A stretch of 64,000 bases of DNA from Sediminicola sp. YIK13 (GTDB lineage: Bacteria; Bacteroidota; Bacteroidia; Flavobacteriales; Flavobacteriaceae). The stretch is taken from NCBI RefSeq assembly GCF_001430825.1, contig NZ_CP010535.1, positions 2,584,501 through 2,648,500 on the forward strand, given 5' to 3'. The notes under the pieces are model-generated. The model did not search any database, was not told where the DNA came from, and was given only the letters and a program-made list of their open reading frames with translations. Below are positions 43,774-52,999 of the stretch, piece by piece; the first letter of the stretch is position 1; each line of letters begins with the position of its first letter. The translations under genes were made by a program, and so were the position numbers.

Positions 43774-44718
43774 ATGGGAACTGAACAATACATAGCAGAG
43801 CTACTATATCGCTACAATTGCGTAATTATGCCCGGATTTGGAGGCTTTTTAACGCAGATGAAATCTGCCGTAATTCACAGTAATTCCCATTCCTTTTCCC
43901 CACCATCAAAAGTGATATCTTTTAACGGACAACTTTCTTCCAACGATGGATTATTGGTATCCTATATGGCGGAATCTGAGAAAATTTCCTATGAAGAAAT
44001 GTTGCACCGCATTGAAAAAGAATCCAGTGCTTGGAAACAGACCTTAAAAGATGGCAAGCGTTTAACTTTGCCCAATGTTGGCGAGTTATGGGAAAACAAA
44101 GACCATAAAATACAATTTCAACCTTCCAACCAAGTGAATTACTTGACTACCTCATTTGGACTTTCCTCTTTTGTTACCGCCCCGGTGGTAAGAGAAACCT
44201 TAAAGGAAGAGGTGGTGGAAATGGAAGATAAAATTCCATTTATAATTACTCCTGAGGTTAGGCAGCAATCAAAAAGTTTTAGGCCTTATTTAAAATATGC
44301 AGCTGTAATTCTATTAGCTTTCGCCACTGGTCTCACTGGTATGCGTTTTTATAACAAAACCATAAATGACCAACAATTAGTTCAGGAAGAAGCCCAAGAG
44401 CAAGTAGCAAGAAATATACAGGAAGCCACATTTTTCAATACGGCTCCTTTAGAACTGCCCGCTTTAAATCTGGAGATCACTAAAAAAGACCAGGTTCACT
44501 ACCATATTGTTGCAGGCGGCTTTAGGGCCAAAGAAAATGCCGATAAAAAGGTGTCCCAGTTAGCAGAAAAAGGATTTGAAGCCACCAATTTAGGAGTGAA
44601 CAAACACGGTCTGCACCTTGTAGCCTACGGTACCTTCACCAATGTGGACGAAGCGTTACAGTACCTGAGACAGATAAAACGCACGGAATCCAGCGACGCC
44701 TGGTTGTTCCAAGAATAA
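43774..44718 (+). CDS. HU-like domain and SPOR domain membrane protein
   Basis: A 314-residue protein starting at ATG 43774 (an upstream GTG at 43729 is less likely). Residues 1-130 match the two HU-like (HU-CCDC81) domains seen in Bacteroidota, with YNCVIMPGFGGFL and LTLPNVGELWENKDHKIQF. A single transmembrane helix follows (about 172-190), then a linker, then a SPOR domain (about 240-314, YHIVAGGFRAKENADKKVSQ), which binds denuded peptidoglycan at division sites. It thus has a cytoplasmic HU-like part and a periplasmic cell-wall part. Next to dprA by divergent arrangement. Confidence 0.83.
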   Translation: MGTEQYIAELLYRYNCVIMPGFGGFLTQMKSAVIHSNSHSFSPPSKVISFNGQLSSNDGLLVSYMAESEKISYEEMLHRIEKESSAWKQTLKDGKRLTLPNVGELWENKDHKIQFQPSNQVNYLTTSFGLSSFVTAPVVRETLKEEVVEMEDKIPFIITPEVRQQSKSFRPYLKYAAVILLAFATGLTGMRFYNKTINDQQLVQEEAQEQVARNIQEATFFNTAPLELPALNLEITKKDQVHYHIVAGGFRAKENADKKVSQLAEKGFEATNLGVNKHGLHLVAYGTFTNVDEALQYLRQIKRTESSDAWLFQE

Positions 44719-44752
44719 TCGTACTTCTTCTTTATGCGCCGCAATATAGGTG

Positions 44753-44760
44753 TATCTTTG
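44753..44760 (+). promoter_or_regulatory. Putative promoter -7 element of the thioesterase gene
   Basis: TATCTTTG matches TAnnTTTG, 15 bases before ATG 44776; it lies within the longer open frame and so supports the shorter start. Confidence 0.5.
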
Positions 44761-44775
44761 CAAAAAAATTTAAGT

Positions 44776-45291
44776 ATGCAGGCTAAGACTCCTAGTGATT
44801 CAAGGACTATTATGACCGATTTGGTACTCCCTAGCGAGACCAACCCACTAAACAATTTATTTGGAGGTGAACTTCTGGCCCGTATGGACAGAGCAGCGAG
44901 TATCGCCGCACGCAGACATAGCCGAAGAATTGTGGTAACCGCTTCTGTCAATCACGTTGCCTTTAACAGGGCTGTGCCTCTGGGTAGTGTAGTAACTGTG
45001 GAAGCCGCTGTTTCCAGGGCATTCTCAACTTCTATGGAGGTCTTTATAGATGTTTGGATGGAAGACCGCTTCAGTGGTGAACGCACCAAGGCCAATGAGG
45101 CAATTTATACGTTTGTTGCTGTGGATGATACCGGTATCCCAACCACAGTACCAAAGCTCAATGCTGAAACTGACCTTGAAAAGCAGCGTTTTGCTGCAGC
45201 TTTACGCAGAAAACAGCTAAGCCTTGTACTCGCAGGCAAAATGAAGCCTAAAGAAGCCACAGAGCTCCGTGCGCTGTTCATGGAAGAGTAG
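44776..45291 (+). CDS. Acyl-CoA thioesterase (hotdog fold)
   Basis: Hydrolyses acyl-CoA to free acid and CoA. The 171 residues show the YciA/BACH-like hotdog pattern ETNPLNNLFGGELLARMDRAAS (in part: NPLNNLFGGELLARMD, 23-38) with conserved Asn and Asp, VVTASVNHVAF and a second strand set around VEAAVSRAFSTSMEV. It begins at ATG 44776, after a TAnnTTTG element. A short C-terminal helical tail ends the protein. Chain-length preference unknown. Confidence 0.88.
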   Translation: MQAKTPSDSRTIMTDLVLPSETNPLNNLFGGELLARMDRAASIAARRHSRRIVVTASVNHVAFNRAVPLGSVVTVEAAVSRAFSTSMEVFIDVWMEDRFSGERTKANEAIYTFVAVDDTGIPTTVPKLNAETDLEKQRFAAALRRKQLSLVLAGKMKPKEATELRALFMEE

Positions 45292-45324
45292 TATTGGGGT
45301 AATTGAAATTTTAGTTCCGGATTA

Positions 45325-46554
45325 CTACAAGCGATAGATCCAGTCTTCCGGATTTAATCTATTGGCATCTTGATACAGATAGAACTTAAGCTGGGTCTGT
45401 CCATTGGACCGATTGGTATAAATCTCGCCCAGTTCTTCTTTTCGCGTGACCCTATCCCCCTTCTTAACGTACAGTTTGGATAGGTTATAATAGGTGCTGA
45501 TGTAATTACCATGTTTGATCTGCACCCCCATATTTCCTCCTGGTACTGCCATTATACCAATAACCTCCCCTTCAAAAATGGAACGCGCTTTGGACCCTTC
45601 GTCCGTAGCGATGATGACACCATTGTTTTGGTGCTTTATGCCAGGATAGACCGCATCGTTATACACTCCAAATCCACGGCTGACAATTCCCCTCTCCACG
45701 GGCCAGTCCAATTTGCCCTTATTGGCCGAGAAATTATTGGCAACAATGGTTGCCTCAGGCGTTAAAACAAACTTACTGCTGTTAGTGCTCCCTCCAGCCT
45801 TTTTATTACTGGCAGCAATCGCACTGCGGATCAGCGCATCTATCTGCTGATCAATTTTTCGTGCTTCCTGCCTTTTCTTTTCAATGGCTGCGGTATACTT
45901 ATTTTCGTTCTTGCGAATACTAGCTAAGAGAACCTGTTGGTCCGCCCGCTCTTTTTGCAACTCATTTTTGGCCACTAAATTCTCAGCAATCAATTGGTCC
46001 TTTACCTTACGCTGATCGGTGAGATCTCTGTTCAATTGGGTCAATTCGTCTGTTTTGACCACAATCTGTTCGCCCTGTTCTTTTCTATATTGGGTATATT
46101 GCTTTAGGTACTGCAATCTTTTAAAGGCCTGAAAGAAATTTTCAGAGGACAATAAAAACATCAGTCTGCTTTGCTGGGATTTGTTTTGATATGACTTTTG
46201 GATCATGGTGGCATAATCATCCTTGAGGGTTTCCAAATCATCCCTAAGCTTCGAGATATTTCTGATATTGGTGTTGATCTGTCTGTTAAGTAGATTGGAT
46301 TGCTGGTTGGTCACATTGATCAACTGTTGGCGCACGTTTATTTTTTGTTCCAACGCCTCCATTTGCTCTAAAACATTGCCCTTTTCCTTTTTCTCGGCAA
46401 ATAACAATCTATTGATGCTTTTGATTTCCTTTTGAAGCTGTTCCCGCTTAGCTTCCAGTGCCTTTTGCTCATTGGTTTGCGCTATTGCTCCGGTCCCAAT
46501 AAAAAGAACTAAACACCAGGTGAGATATATACGAATCAAGCTTTTAACGTTCAT
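45325..46554 (-). CDS. EnvC-like murein hydrolase activator (coiled coil plus degenerate M23 domain)
   Basis: A 409-residue periplasmic protein: signal peptide ending GTGAIAQ, long coiled coil (about 27-245), then a LytM/M23 domain (about 280-409, KLDWPVERGIVSRGFGVY). The usual zinc ligands are missing: HxGxD is replaced by KHQNNGVII, YAHLS by YYNLS and HLHFE by QLKFY. It should therefore activate an amidase, like E. coli EnvC, rather than cut peptidoglycan itself. It is the last gene of the flippase-dut-NTase-TPR-DUF4292-envC run and starts one base after the DUF4292 stop. Confidence 0.9.
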   Translation of the reverse strand: MNVKSLIRIYLTWCLVLFIGTGAIAQTNEQKALEAKREQLQKEIKSINRLLFAEKKEKGNVLEQMEALEQKINVRQQLINVTNQQSNLLNRQINTNIRNISKLRDDLETLKDDYATMIQKSYQNKSQQSRLMFLLSSENFFQAFKRLQYLKQYTQYRKEQGEQIVVKTDELTQLNRDLTDQRKVKDQLIAENLVAKNELQKERADQQVLLASIRKNENKYTAAIEKKRQEARKIDQQIDALIRSAIAASNKKAGGSTNSSKFVLTPEATIVANNFSANKGKLDWPVERGIVSRGFGVYNDAVYPGIKHQNNGVIIATDEGSKARSIFEGEVIGIMAVPGGNMGVQIKHGNYISTYYNLSKLYVKKGDRVTRKEELGEIYTNRSNGQTQLKFYLYQDANRLNPEDWIYRL

Positions 46555-46555
46555 A

Positions 46556-47341
46556 TTACTTCAGTACTATCTCTTTAAAACCATTTGGTATTCTATATGG
46601 AAAGTTTACTGCTCTATTAAATTCCATATTCCGATATTCTATGGAAATAGTATTGGTGTGGTCCCCGTTAATGGCAAATATTCCAATTTCGTTAGGCAGC
46701 ACACGTTTATCAATCTTTTGATAATTCTTATATTGTATCTCCAATATCCTTTTCTCTAAAGGCTGTGCCACCTGTTGGGCTGCCATTTTGAAATTCTTGG
46801 GCTCTATTTCGAACAAGGTCTTAAAAAGCTCCAACGATTTCCTGGGCTTTAACTGGTAGTTGTTTTCGCTGATAGAGGTATCATATTTCCCATCCTTTAA
46901 GTCAAATATCGCCTCCCCCAACAACATATTTTGTACCTTTTCAAAATTGAGTTCCACCCCTAACAAATTGCTGAGATATAAAAAGTCCCCATCGAAAAAC
47001 TCATTGTCGAGTTTATTGTAAAAACTGACCCGCTCTGGGGTAATATAGGCCTTTACCACCCCTAATGGGGCACTGAACCATATGGCCTTATCCTTTTCCA
47101 TACGCAGACTTACACTCACCCCTTGGGAAGATTCCCCATCGGAATAATCAATTTTCACCTTCCCGCTCAAGGTTTTAAAATTGAGCTGATTGTTATAGTG
47201 GTTTTTAATAATTGTTTTTGCGGACAAATTTGTATCCAAAGTGCCATCGGTTAACACCTTATTGGATTTACAGGAAAATACCAACAACGCAAAAAGGCTA
47301 TAAGCCATCAATTTTGGTATCTTTAAAAAGCTCATTTTCAT
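46556..47341 (-). CDS. DUF4292 lipoprotein (LolB-like candidate)
   Basis: A 261-residue lipoprotein (C24 in LLVFSCKSN). The mature protein is a curved beta-sheet type domain with FKTLSGKVKIDYSDG, KAIWFSAPLGVVKAYITPER and LPNEIGIF, resembling LolA/LolB or LppX folds; Pfam calls it DUF4292. Such a fold binds lipid acyl chains, so a role in outer-membrane lipoprotein sorting is plausible. It lies between a TPR protein (5 bases) and the EnvC-like gene. Family is confident, function is inferred. Confidence 0.85.
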   Translation of the reverse strand: MKMSFLKIPKLMAYSLFALLVFSCKSNKVLTDGTLDTNLSAKTIIKNHYNNQLNFKTLSGKVKIDYSDGESSQGVSVSLRMEKDKAIWFSAPLGVVKAYITPERVSFYNKLDNEFFDGDFLYLSNLLGVELNFEKVQNMLLGEAIFDLKDGKYDTSISENNYQLKPRKSLELFKTLFEIEPKNFKMAAQQVAQPLEKRILEIQYKNYQKIDKRVLPNEIGIFAINGDHTNTISIEYRNMEFNRAVNFPYRIPNGFKEIVLK

Positions 47342-47346
47342 TCTAT

Positions 47347-48267
47347 TTAGGACCCTGTTTTTATTTTACTAAGATACATATTTGCCTTTGAAGAATTTCC
47401 CAATGCTTTATAAGCGTTTGCCAATTCTTTGTGAAATTTATTTGCGAGTTCCTGATCATCCAACAGGTAATCCAATCCCTCTTCCATTATGGCAATTGCC
47501 TCTTTAAATTTGCTTAATTGATTCAATGCCAACCCCCTGGTGTAATAGAAATAAGGTTGCAGCGGAAATGACTCAAGGGCTTCTTTTGAAATATCTCCCA
47601 CCTGGGCAAAATCCTTATTTTCTATCAATTGTGCAATTCGCTTTGTGTACAACGCTAAAGGGTTCTCTTCCTCTGCAGCAGGCTGTTCTACCTCCTCTTC
47701 CCCGGTACTGACGTTTCCCTCCCCTTTGGCATCGGCCAATTTCATCCTCAATTTGTCAATTGCAGTTGTCTTTTTTAGTCCTTCCAGTACAAACAGGGCA
47801 TTGTCATAGTTTTGGTGATCATAATAGATCTGGGCCAGATTCTCTCTTAACGTCTGGTTATTGTAAGGTATAGCCGCCCTCACAGCATCAAAGGAATTCC
47901 CCTGCTTTTCTACTATCTCGACAAGGGTATGGAGGTACCAGAAATTTTCAGGAGCCTTGTTTATGGCCACCTGTACATAAGTCTGAGCATTGATATAATC
48001 CCTGTTCAAAACATAGCATTTAGCAAGCTCATGATCAATGACCGGATTATCTTCATCCATCTTCTTGCATTCTAAAAATAGATTGATGGCGCGATCATAG
48101 TTTTCGATTCCCTTTTGCTTTAAGGCTTCAAAAAACTTCTCTTGAAATTCATCTGAAACCGTTTCCAAGGTTACTTCTGCACTTTCTTCGGGTTCTTGGG
48201 CAATACCTTGCCCTACGGTCATAAAAACCGCTATAAGAAGCAATAGAAAACGCAGTCTTTTTTTCAT
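47347..48267 (-). CDS. TPR repeat protein, exported
   Basis: A 306-residue protein with a signal peptide (KRLRFLLLLIAVFMTVGQGIAQ region, cleaved near residue 24) and several tetratricopeptide repeats: YDRAINLFLECKKMDEDNPV, YINAQTYVQVAINKAPENF, YDNALFVLEGL, and a C-terminal pair (FKEAIAIMEEGLDYL, ELANAYKALGNSSKANMYL) separated by an acidic low-complexity stretch (TGEEEVEQPAAEEENP). It is probably a periplasmic adaptor. It is placed between the nucleotidyltransferase and DUF4292 genes in one apparent operon. Confidence 0.85.
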   Translation of the reverse strand: MKKRLRFLLLLIAVFMTVGQGIAQEPEESAEVTLETVSDEFQEKFFEALKQKGIENYDRAINLFLECKKMDEDNPVIDHELAKCYVLNRDYINAQTYVQVAINKAPENFWYLHTLVEIVEKQGNSFDAVRAAIPYNNQTLRENLAQIYYDHQNYDNALFVLEGLKKTTAIDKLRMKLADAKGEGNVSTGEEEVEQPAAEEENPLALYTKRIAQLIENKDFAQVGDISKEALESFPLQPYFYYTRGLALNQLSKFKEAIAIMEEGLDYLLDDQELANKFHKELANAYKALGNSSKANMYLSKIKTGS

Positions 48268-48292
48268 AACCTATTTCCCTTTTGAGAAATCT

Positions 48293-49309
48293 CTATTCCA
48301 TTACGGAATAATCTCCAATACTAATGGTCTCAAAATTTCCATTGAAGATTACATGATTGCCCACCATGGCATTGTCCAAGTTGGCATTGCTAATCTTATT
48401 CCTGTTTTGTATCAGACTGTTCTTTATGGTAGAGTTTTCAATTACCGTATGATCTCCAACAGACACATAAGGGCCCACAGTGGTATTTTTCAAGACTACA
48501 TGTTCCCCGATAAAACAAGGCTCTATGATTTGGGCATTCTCTAAGGTGACCGTATCAGACACCAATTTTTCCCCATCCTTTTCCAAAAAGCCCAACATTC
48601 GTCTGTTGGTTTCCACGGTAACATTTTTATTACCACAATCCATCCACTCTTCTACCTTACCTGGAGCAAATTTCATGCCCTTTTCCATCATGCGTTTGAT
48701 ACCATCATTGATCTGATATTCCCCTCCGTGCACAATATTATTATCCAGCACATATTGAAGCTCCTTTTTAAGGACGGCAACATCCTTAAAATAATAGATC
48801 CCTATCACTGCCAAATCAGAAACAAATGTCGCCGGCTTTTCTACCAGCTCCAAAATATTCCCGTTTTCATTTAATTTTACTACTCCATAGGCTTCAGGTT
48901 GATCTACCTGTTTTACCCAAATAACACTGTCGGCAGATTTGTCCAGATCAAAGTCGGCTCTGATCAACGTATCTGCATAGGCAATTACCGCTGGACCACT
49001 CAGGGATTCCTTGGCCGCCATTATAGCATGCCCTGTACCGAGGGGTTGATCTTGTCTATAAATAGAAGCTTTTGCGCCAAGACTTTGGGCCAATTCCTTC
49101 AAACTCTCCACAACATCCTCTCCAAAAAATGCTGGATCACCCAAAATAAAGGCAACCTCCTCTATCTCCTCTCCAAGCACCTTGGCGATGTCACTCACCA
49201 AACGGTGTACAATAGGTTTACCGGCCACGGGTATCAAAGGTTTGGGCACGGTTAAGGTATGTGGTCTTAAACGGGATCCCCTGCCCGCCATTGGTACAAT
49301 GATCTTCAT
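48293..49309 (-). CDS. Sugar-phosphate nucleotidyltransferase with left-handed beta-helix domain
   Basis: A 338-residue cytoplasmic enzyme: N-terminal NTP-transferase domain with GRGSRLRPHTLTVPKPLIPV (residues 9-28) and the metal-binding AYADTLIRAD, plus a C-terminal hexapeptide-repeat beta-helix (about 255-338; AQIIEPCFIGEHVVLKNTTV). It makes an NDP-sugar, probably dTDP- or GDP-/UDP-linked; the sugar cannot be deduced. Next to dut and a flippase it suggests cell-surface polysaccharide synthesis. Nucleotidyltransferases of this type in Bacteroidota are often of uncertain substrate. Confidence 0.87.
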   Translation of the reverse strand: MKIIVPMAGRGSRLRPHTLTVPKPLIPVAGKPIVHRLVSDIAKVLGEEIEEVAFILGDPAFFGEDVVESLKELAQSLGAKASIYRQDQPLGTGHAIMAAKESLSGPAVIAYADTLIRADFDLDKSADSVIWVKQVDQPEAYGVVKLNENGNILELVEKPATFVSDLAVIGIYYFKDVAVLKKELQYVLDNNIVHGGEYQINDGIKRMMEKGMKFAPGKVEEWMDCGNKNVTVETNRRMLGFLEKDGEKLVSDTVTLENAQIIEPCFIGEHVVLKNTTVGPYVSVGDHTVIENSTIKNSLIQNRNKISNANLDNAMVGNHVIFNGNFETISIGDYSVME

Positions 49310-49404
49310 AGTCTAACTTTGTTTATCGATATTCCCAAACTGGGAATTATGTTCTTCATTAATGTTGGATTTAAGGCCTAGCCAGCACATAAATCTATTT
49401 AATA

Positions 49405-49839
49405 CTATTTTACCCCGGTGCTGCCAAAGCCTCCCTCGCCTCTTGCGGTTTCTGACAATTTCTCCACTTCGGTCCATTCTGCCCGTTCATGTTTTGCGAC
49501 CACCAACTGTGCGATTCGCTCTCCGTTCTCCACGGTGAAAGGTATGTTGGACAAGTTTACCAAAATAACGCCTATTTCTCCCCTATAGTCTGCATCCACT
49601 GTCCCAGGGGCATTTAATACCGTTACCCCTTTCTTGGCAGCCAACCCACTTCTGGGCCTAACCTGGGCTTCACACCCTATGGGCAATTCAATAAATAGAC
49701 CAGTTGGTATGATAGCACGTTCCAATGGCTTAAGAGTTATAGATTCAGTGATATTGGCGCGCAAATCCATCCCGGCAGAAGCCAACGTCTCATAATGAGG
49801 CAAAGGATGGTTGGAACTATTGATTATCTTGATATTCAT
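49405..49839 (-). CDS. dut: dUTP diphosphatase
   Basis: Trimeric dUTPase splitting dUTP to dUMP and PPi, keeping uracil out of DNA. The 144 residues have all five motifs: [47 protein letters not shown] and the C-terminal [11 protein letters not shown]. Its ATG overlaps the flippase stop by four bases (ATGA), so it is translationally coupled to it. Confidence 0.96.
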   Translation of the reverse strand: MNIKIINSSNHPLPHYETLASAGMDLRANITESITLKPLERAIIPTGLFIELPIGCEAQVRPRSGLAAKKGVTVLNAPGTVDADYRGEIGVILVNLSNIPFTVENGERIAQLVVAKHERAEWTEVEKLSETARGEGGFGSTGVK

Positions 49840-51299
49840 TTTTTTAGAAATATTTTTTTAAGTTGTTCTTTCTCCAATTTCATGACCATAGCAAGGAACA
49901 GCAACAAAAGTACAATTCCTACGAACAGATTTCTATCAAAAAGATAAAATGACAGGACAGAAAAAGTAGTGGATATTAGCAAATAGAATACAATTTTACG
50001 GAAATTATAAGGGATGGGATAATACATTTTGCCAAAATAGAAGGACATGACCATCATGGTGCCATAGGCAACAAGGGTAGCCACAGCTGAGGCCTTATAA
50101 CCAAAATAGGGGATAAACACATAATTGATAACAATGGTCAGGATCGCGCCCACAATAGAAATATAGGCGCCTATTTTAGTGCGGTCCGTGACCTTGTACC
50201 AAACGGATAGATTGTGATAGATACCCAAACAAAAACTGGCCAATAGAATAATGGGCACTACAGACATGGCCTCCCAATAATCCGGATTGGGTACGATAAT
50301 CAGTTTGAGGACATCTGCAAAGACCACCACAGAGAGTAAAATGACACTTCCCAAAATCACAAAATAATTGGTAATCTGTGCATAGGCCTTTTGTGGGTTT
50401 TCACTTTTGGAATGACTAAAAAAGAAAGGCTCTATGCCCATCCTAAAAGCGGTTGCAAATAGCGTCATAAATAAGGTGAGCTTATAACAAGCCGAATATT
50501 TCCCAATCTCACTCTCGGCAATATCATCTGGCAAAAGCCAATCCAACAAAATTCGATCGAACACCTCATTGATCGTAAAGGCAATACCGGCAATCAATAC
50601 TGGAGCCGCATATTTTATCATACTGCTCCATATTACCCGATCGAAGACGTAAGGCCTCCTAAGATACAAGCGCAACATCAAAAGCAGGGTTGTAGCGCTT
50701 GCCATAAGCATGGAAATGAATATGTAGGAGATTTCAAAGTTAGGCCTGTAAAGACCGCCTAAAAACGAATCTGGGCTCTTTTCAGCTATTATAGGAAGTG
50801 CGATAAGGAAAAAGCAATTCAAACCGAGGTTGATCACCACATTGGTGATTTTCACCAAGGCATATCGCATCGGCTTCTCGTTTGCCCTTAACCAAGAAAA
50901 CGGAATGATCACCAAGGCATCCAATACTAGGATCCAAATGGCGTAGGTAATAAATTGTGGTTCTATATCACTGAAGGATGAAACGGCTCCCTTAAATATA
51001 AAAGCAAGGAGCATAAATAGTAAGGACGATCCCCCTATGGATAACAATGATGTGGTAACAACTGTTTTTTTGTTGAGCCCGGCGTCGTGATAAAAACGAA
51101 AAAAGGCCGTTTCCATGCCGTAGGCAAGTAGCACATTAAAAATGGCAAACCAAGCAAAAATTATTGAAACTTCGCCATATCCATCTGTCGCCAGAACTGT
51201 AACATACAAGGGTGTTAAAAGAAACGATAGCATTCTGGGCAATACCGTAGCCAAACCATAAATAAAGGTCTGTTTAAAAAGTTTTTTTAACGGATTCAA
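49836..51299 (-). CDS. Polysaccharide/lipid-linked oligosaccharide flippase (Wzx-like, MOP superfamily)
   Basis: A 487-residue membrane protein with about 14 hydrophobic segments and the MOP/Wzx start [22 protein letters not shown] (in part: [18 protein letters not shown]). It probably flips undecaprenyl-linked oligosaccharide across the inner membrane. The start is TTG 51299: an in-frame stop lies seven codons upstream and no ATG intervenes. First gene of an operon running through dut, sugar nucleotidyltransferase, TPR, DUF4292 and the EnvC-like gene. Confidence 0.86.
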   Translation of the reverse strand: MNPLKKLFKQTFIYGLATVLPRMLSFLLTPLYVTVLATDGYGEVSIIFAWFAIFNVLLAYGMETAFFRFYHDAGLNKKTVVTTSLLSIGGSSLLFMLLAFIFKGAVSSFSDIEPQFITYAIWILVLDALVIIPFSWLRANEKPMRYALVKITNVVINLGLNCFFLIALPIIAEKSPDSFLGGLYRPNFEISYIFISMLMASATTLLLMLRLYLRRPYVFDRVIWSSMIKYAAPVLIAGIAFTINEVFDRILLDWLLPDDIAESEIGKYSACYKLTLFMTLFATAFRMGIEPFFFSHSKSENPQKAYAQITNYFVILGSVILLSVVVFADVLKLIIVPNPDYWEAMSVVPIILLASFCLGIYHNLSVWYKVTDRTKIGAYISIVGAILTIVINYVFIPYFGYKASAVATLVAYGTMMVMSFYFGKMYYPIPYNFRKIVFYLLISTTFSVLSFYLFDRNLFVGIVLLLLFLAMVMKLEKEQLKKIFLKK

Positions 51300-51350
51300 A
51301 TGTGCTAAAGTTAGGGTTTAAAAGTAGTTATTAAAACCCTCAATACAAAG

Positions 51351-51866
51351 TTAGTTCTTTGGTTTCGTTGAATAAATGAGAGGCGCCTTCTCCTTCATCC
51401 CAGAAATTTTTACATATTTTACCCGATTCTTGATCATATAACTAAGCACAGCTTCCTGTGGTTCCAAATCAAAAGGCAAATCCTTTGTGTATCCCTTCTG
51501 CATTGATGGGGGCTGGTTGCCCACTTCTTTTCTAGGATCGGCATGCATTATAATATCAGGCTTTTGGGGAGCCAGGGTGAAATTTCCCTTCACCATTAAA
51601 CCGTGTCCATGGGATTCAGTGGTAACCTGCACTACCTGTCCATGATAGAACATTTCTTGGAATCTCACATCTTTTGTAATGTTCAAAACAGAAACCGAAA
51701 CCAAATATCCCGTTCCACTTTCTTCTTTTCCACCCATCCACTCTTGTACGGTAGCCGTACCGATCTCAAAAGGAACCTCGGTCTGCAGTTTCTTTTGGGA
51801 AGAACAGGAGGTGAGACCAATACTCAGTATTAATACGTTTAAAATGTGGGTATAGATAGATTTCAT
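51351..51866 (-). CDS. Putative lipoprotein of unknown function
   Basis: A 171-residue lipoprotein with signal peptide ending LILSIGLTSC (C21). The mature part has a beta-rich domain (GTATVQEWMGGKEESGTGYL, FQEMFYHGQVVQV) and a C-terminal KNRVKYVKISGMKE. No family recognised. It stands between the ATP synthase operon terminator and the flippase gene and may be co-transcribed with the flippase downstream on the same strand (51 bases), or be monocistronic. Confidence 0.7.
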   Translation of the reverse strand: MKSIYTHILNVLILSIGLTSCSSQKKLQTEVPFEIGTATVQEWMGGKEESGTGYLVSVSVLNITKDVRFQEMFYHGQVVQVTTESHGHGLMVKGNFTLAPQKPDIIMHADPRKEVGNQPPSMQKGYTKDLPFDLEPQEAVLSYMIKNRVKYVKISGMKEKAPLIYSTKPKN

Positions 51867-51954
51867 AATACAGTTTTCAAGTGTTTAATAGTATTAAACC
51901 AAAAGTAATGCCAAGATTCAATATATAGTCTTCTGCGCTAACGAGCATAAAAAA

Positions 51955-51975
51955 ACCCCACTTGATAAGTGGGGT
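51955..51975 (-). terminator. Terminator of the ATP synthase operon
   Basis: ACCCCACTT (51955-51963) pairs with AAGTGGGGT (51967-51975) around GAT, with A8 on the left (U8 on the minus transcript). Confidence 0.85.
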
Positions 51976-52017
51976 CTATATTGCAATAATCCTCTTAGAA
52001 GGGACTAGATTTAATCT

Positions 52018-52878
52018 TTAGTTGTTCAAAGCCTCAGCCCCACCAACAATCTCTAGGATCTCATTGGTAATGGCCGCTTGTCTCGCCTTGTTGTACGTTA
52101 GTTTCAATTGGTCTCTCAATTCAGTGGCATTATCGGTAGCCTTGTGCATAGCTGTCATACGGGCACCGTGCTCGCTGGCAAAAGAATCACGTATTCCTTT
52201 GTACAGTTGCGTTTTTAGCGACTTAGGAATTAGCTCCTCAACGATCTCCAATTTTGAAGGCTCAAAAATATAATCTGCATTATTAGGCGCCTCCCCTTCT
52301 ACAGGTATAATTGGAAGAAACTGCTCCGTCATCACGATCTGTGTGGCAGCGTTCTTAAATTTGTTGTAAACAATATCGATCTTATCATAAGACCCATCGA
52401 CAAAAAGCTTCATTAGATCTTCGGCAATTACAGCCACATTGTCAAAATTTAGATCGTCATAAACCTTACTATGGTTTGAAACGACTTTAAATTTCTTGGC
52501 AAGGATATCATTTGCCTTTTTACCAATTGCCATAAACTCTACCTGTTTCCCAGCATAGGTTTCTTTGGCCAAAAGCGTACTTTTCTTGATAATGTTGGTG
52601 TTGAAAGCTCCACAAAGCCCCCTATTGGAGGTAATGGCCACAATCAATACCTTATTCACCTCACGGTTCTCAGAAAATTTACTACCAGAATCAGCATCCA
52701 AGCTTGCACTTAGACTTTGTAATAGCTCAGTCAACTTATCCGAATAAGGCCTCATTGCCGTGATGGCATCCTGGGCCTTCTTCAATTTTGCAGCAGAAAC
52801 CATTTTCATGGCGCTGGTGATCTGCATCGTTGAGGAAACGGAACCTATTCTATTACGTATTTCTTTTAAGTTTGCCAT
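52018..52878 (-). CDS. atpG: ATP synthase F1 subunit gamma
   Basis: Central rotor shaft of F1. The 286 residues begin MANLKEIRNRIGSVSSTMQI, the standard N terminus, and end with the conserved LNKARQAAITNEILEIVGGA-type segment (in part: ARQAAITNEILEIVGG). A longer start at 52899 exists but the conserved start is ATG 52878. It is the last gene of atpBEFHAG, followed by a terminator. Neither atpD nor atpC follows, unlike the usual order atpA-G-D-C. Confidence 0.96.
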   Translation of the reverse strand: MANLKEIRNRIGSVSSTMQITSAMKMVSAAKLKKAQDAITAMRPYSDKLTELLQSLSASLDADSGSKFSENREVNKVLIVAITSNRGLCGAFNTNIIKKSTLLAKETYAGKQVEFMAIGKKANDILAKKFKVVSNHSKVYDDLNFDNVAVIAEDLMKLFVDGSYDKIDIVYNKFKNAATQIVMTEQFLPIIPVEGEAPNNADYIFEPSKLEIVEELIPKSLKTQLYKGIRDSFASEHGARMTAMHKATDNATELRDQLKLTYNKARQAAITNEILEIVGGAEALNN

Positions 52879-52999
52879 TTGTATTTTAGTGTTGAGCAAA
52901 GAGGTTTAAGCCTGTCTTAAAAATCCTTACTTATCTAAATGTTTGACCTCATGGAATATAAAGTTGGGCAATTCTCATCACCCAACTTCAATTCTTATA

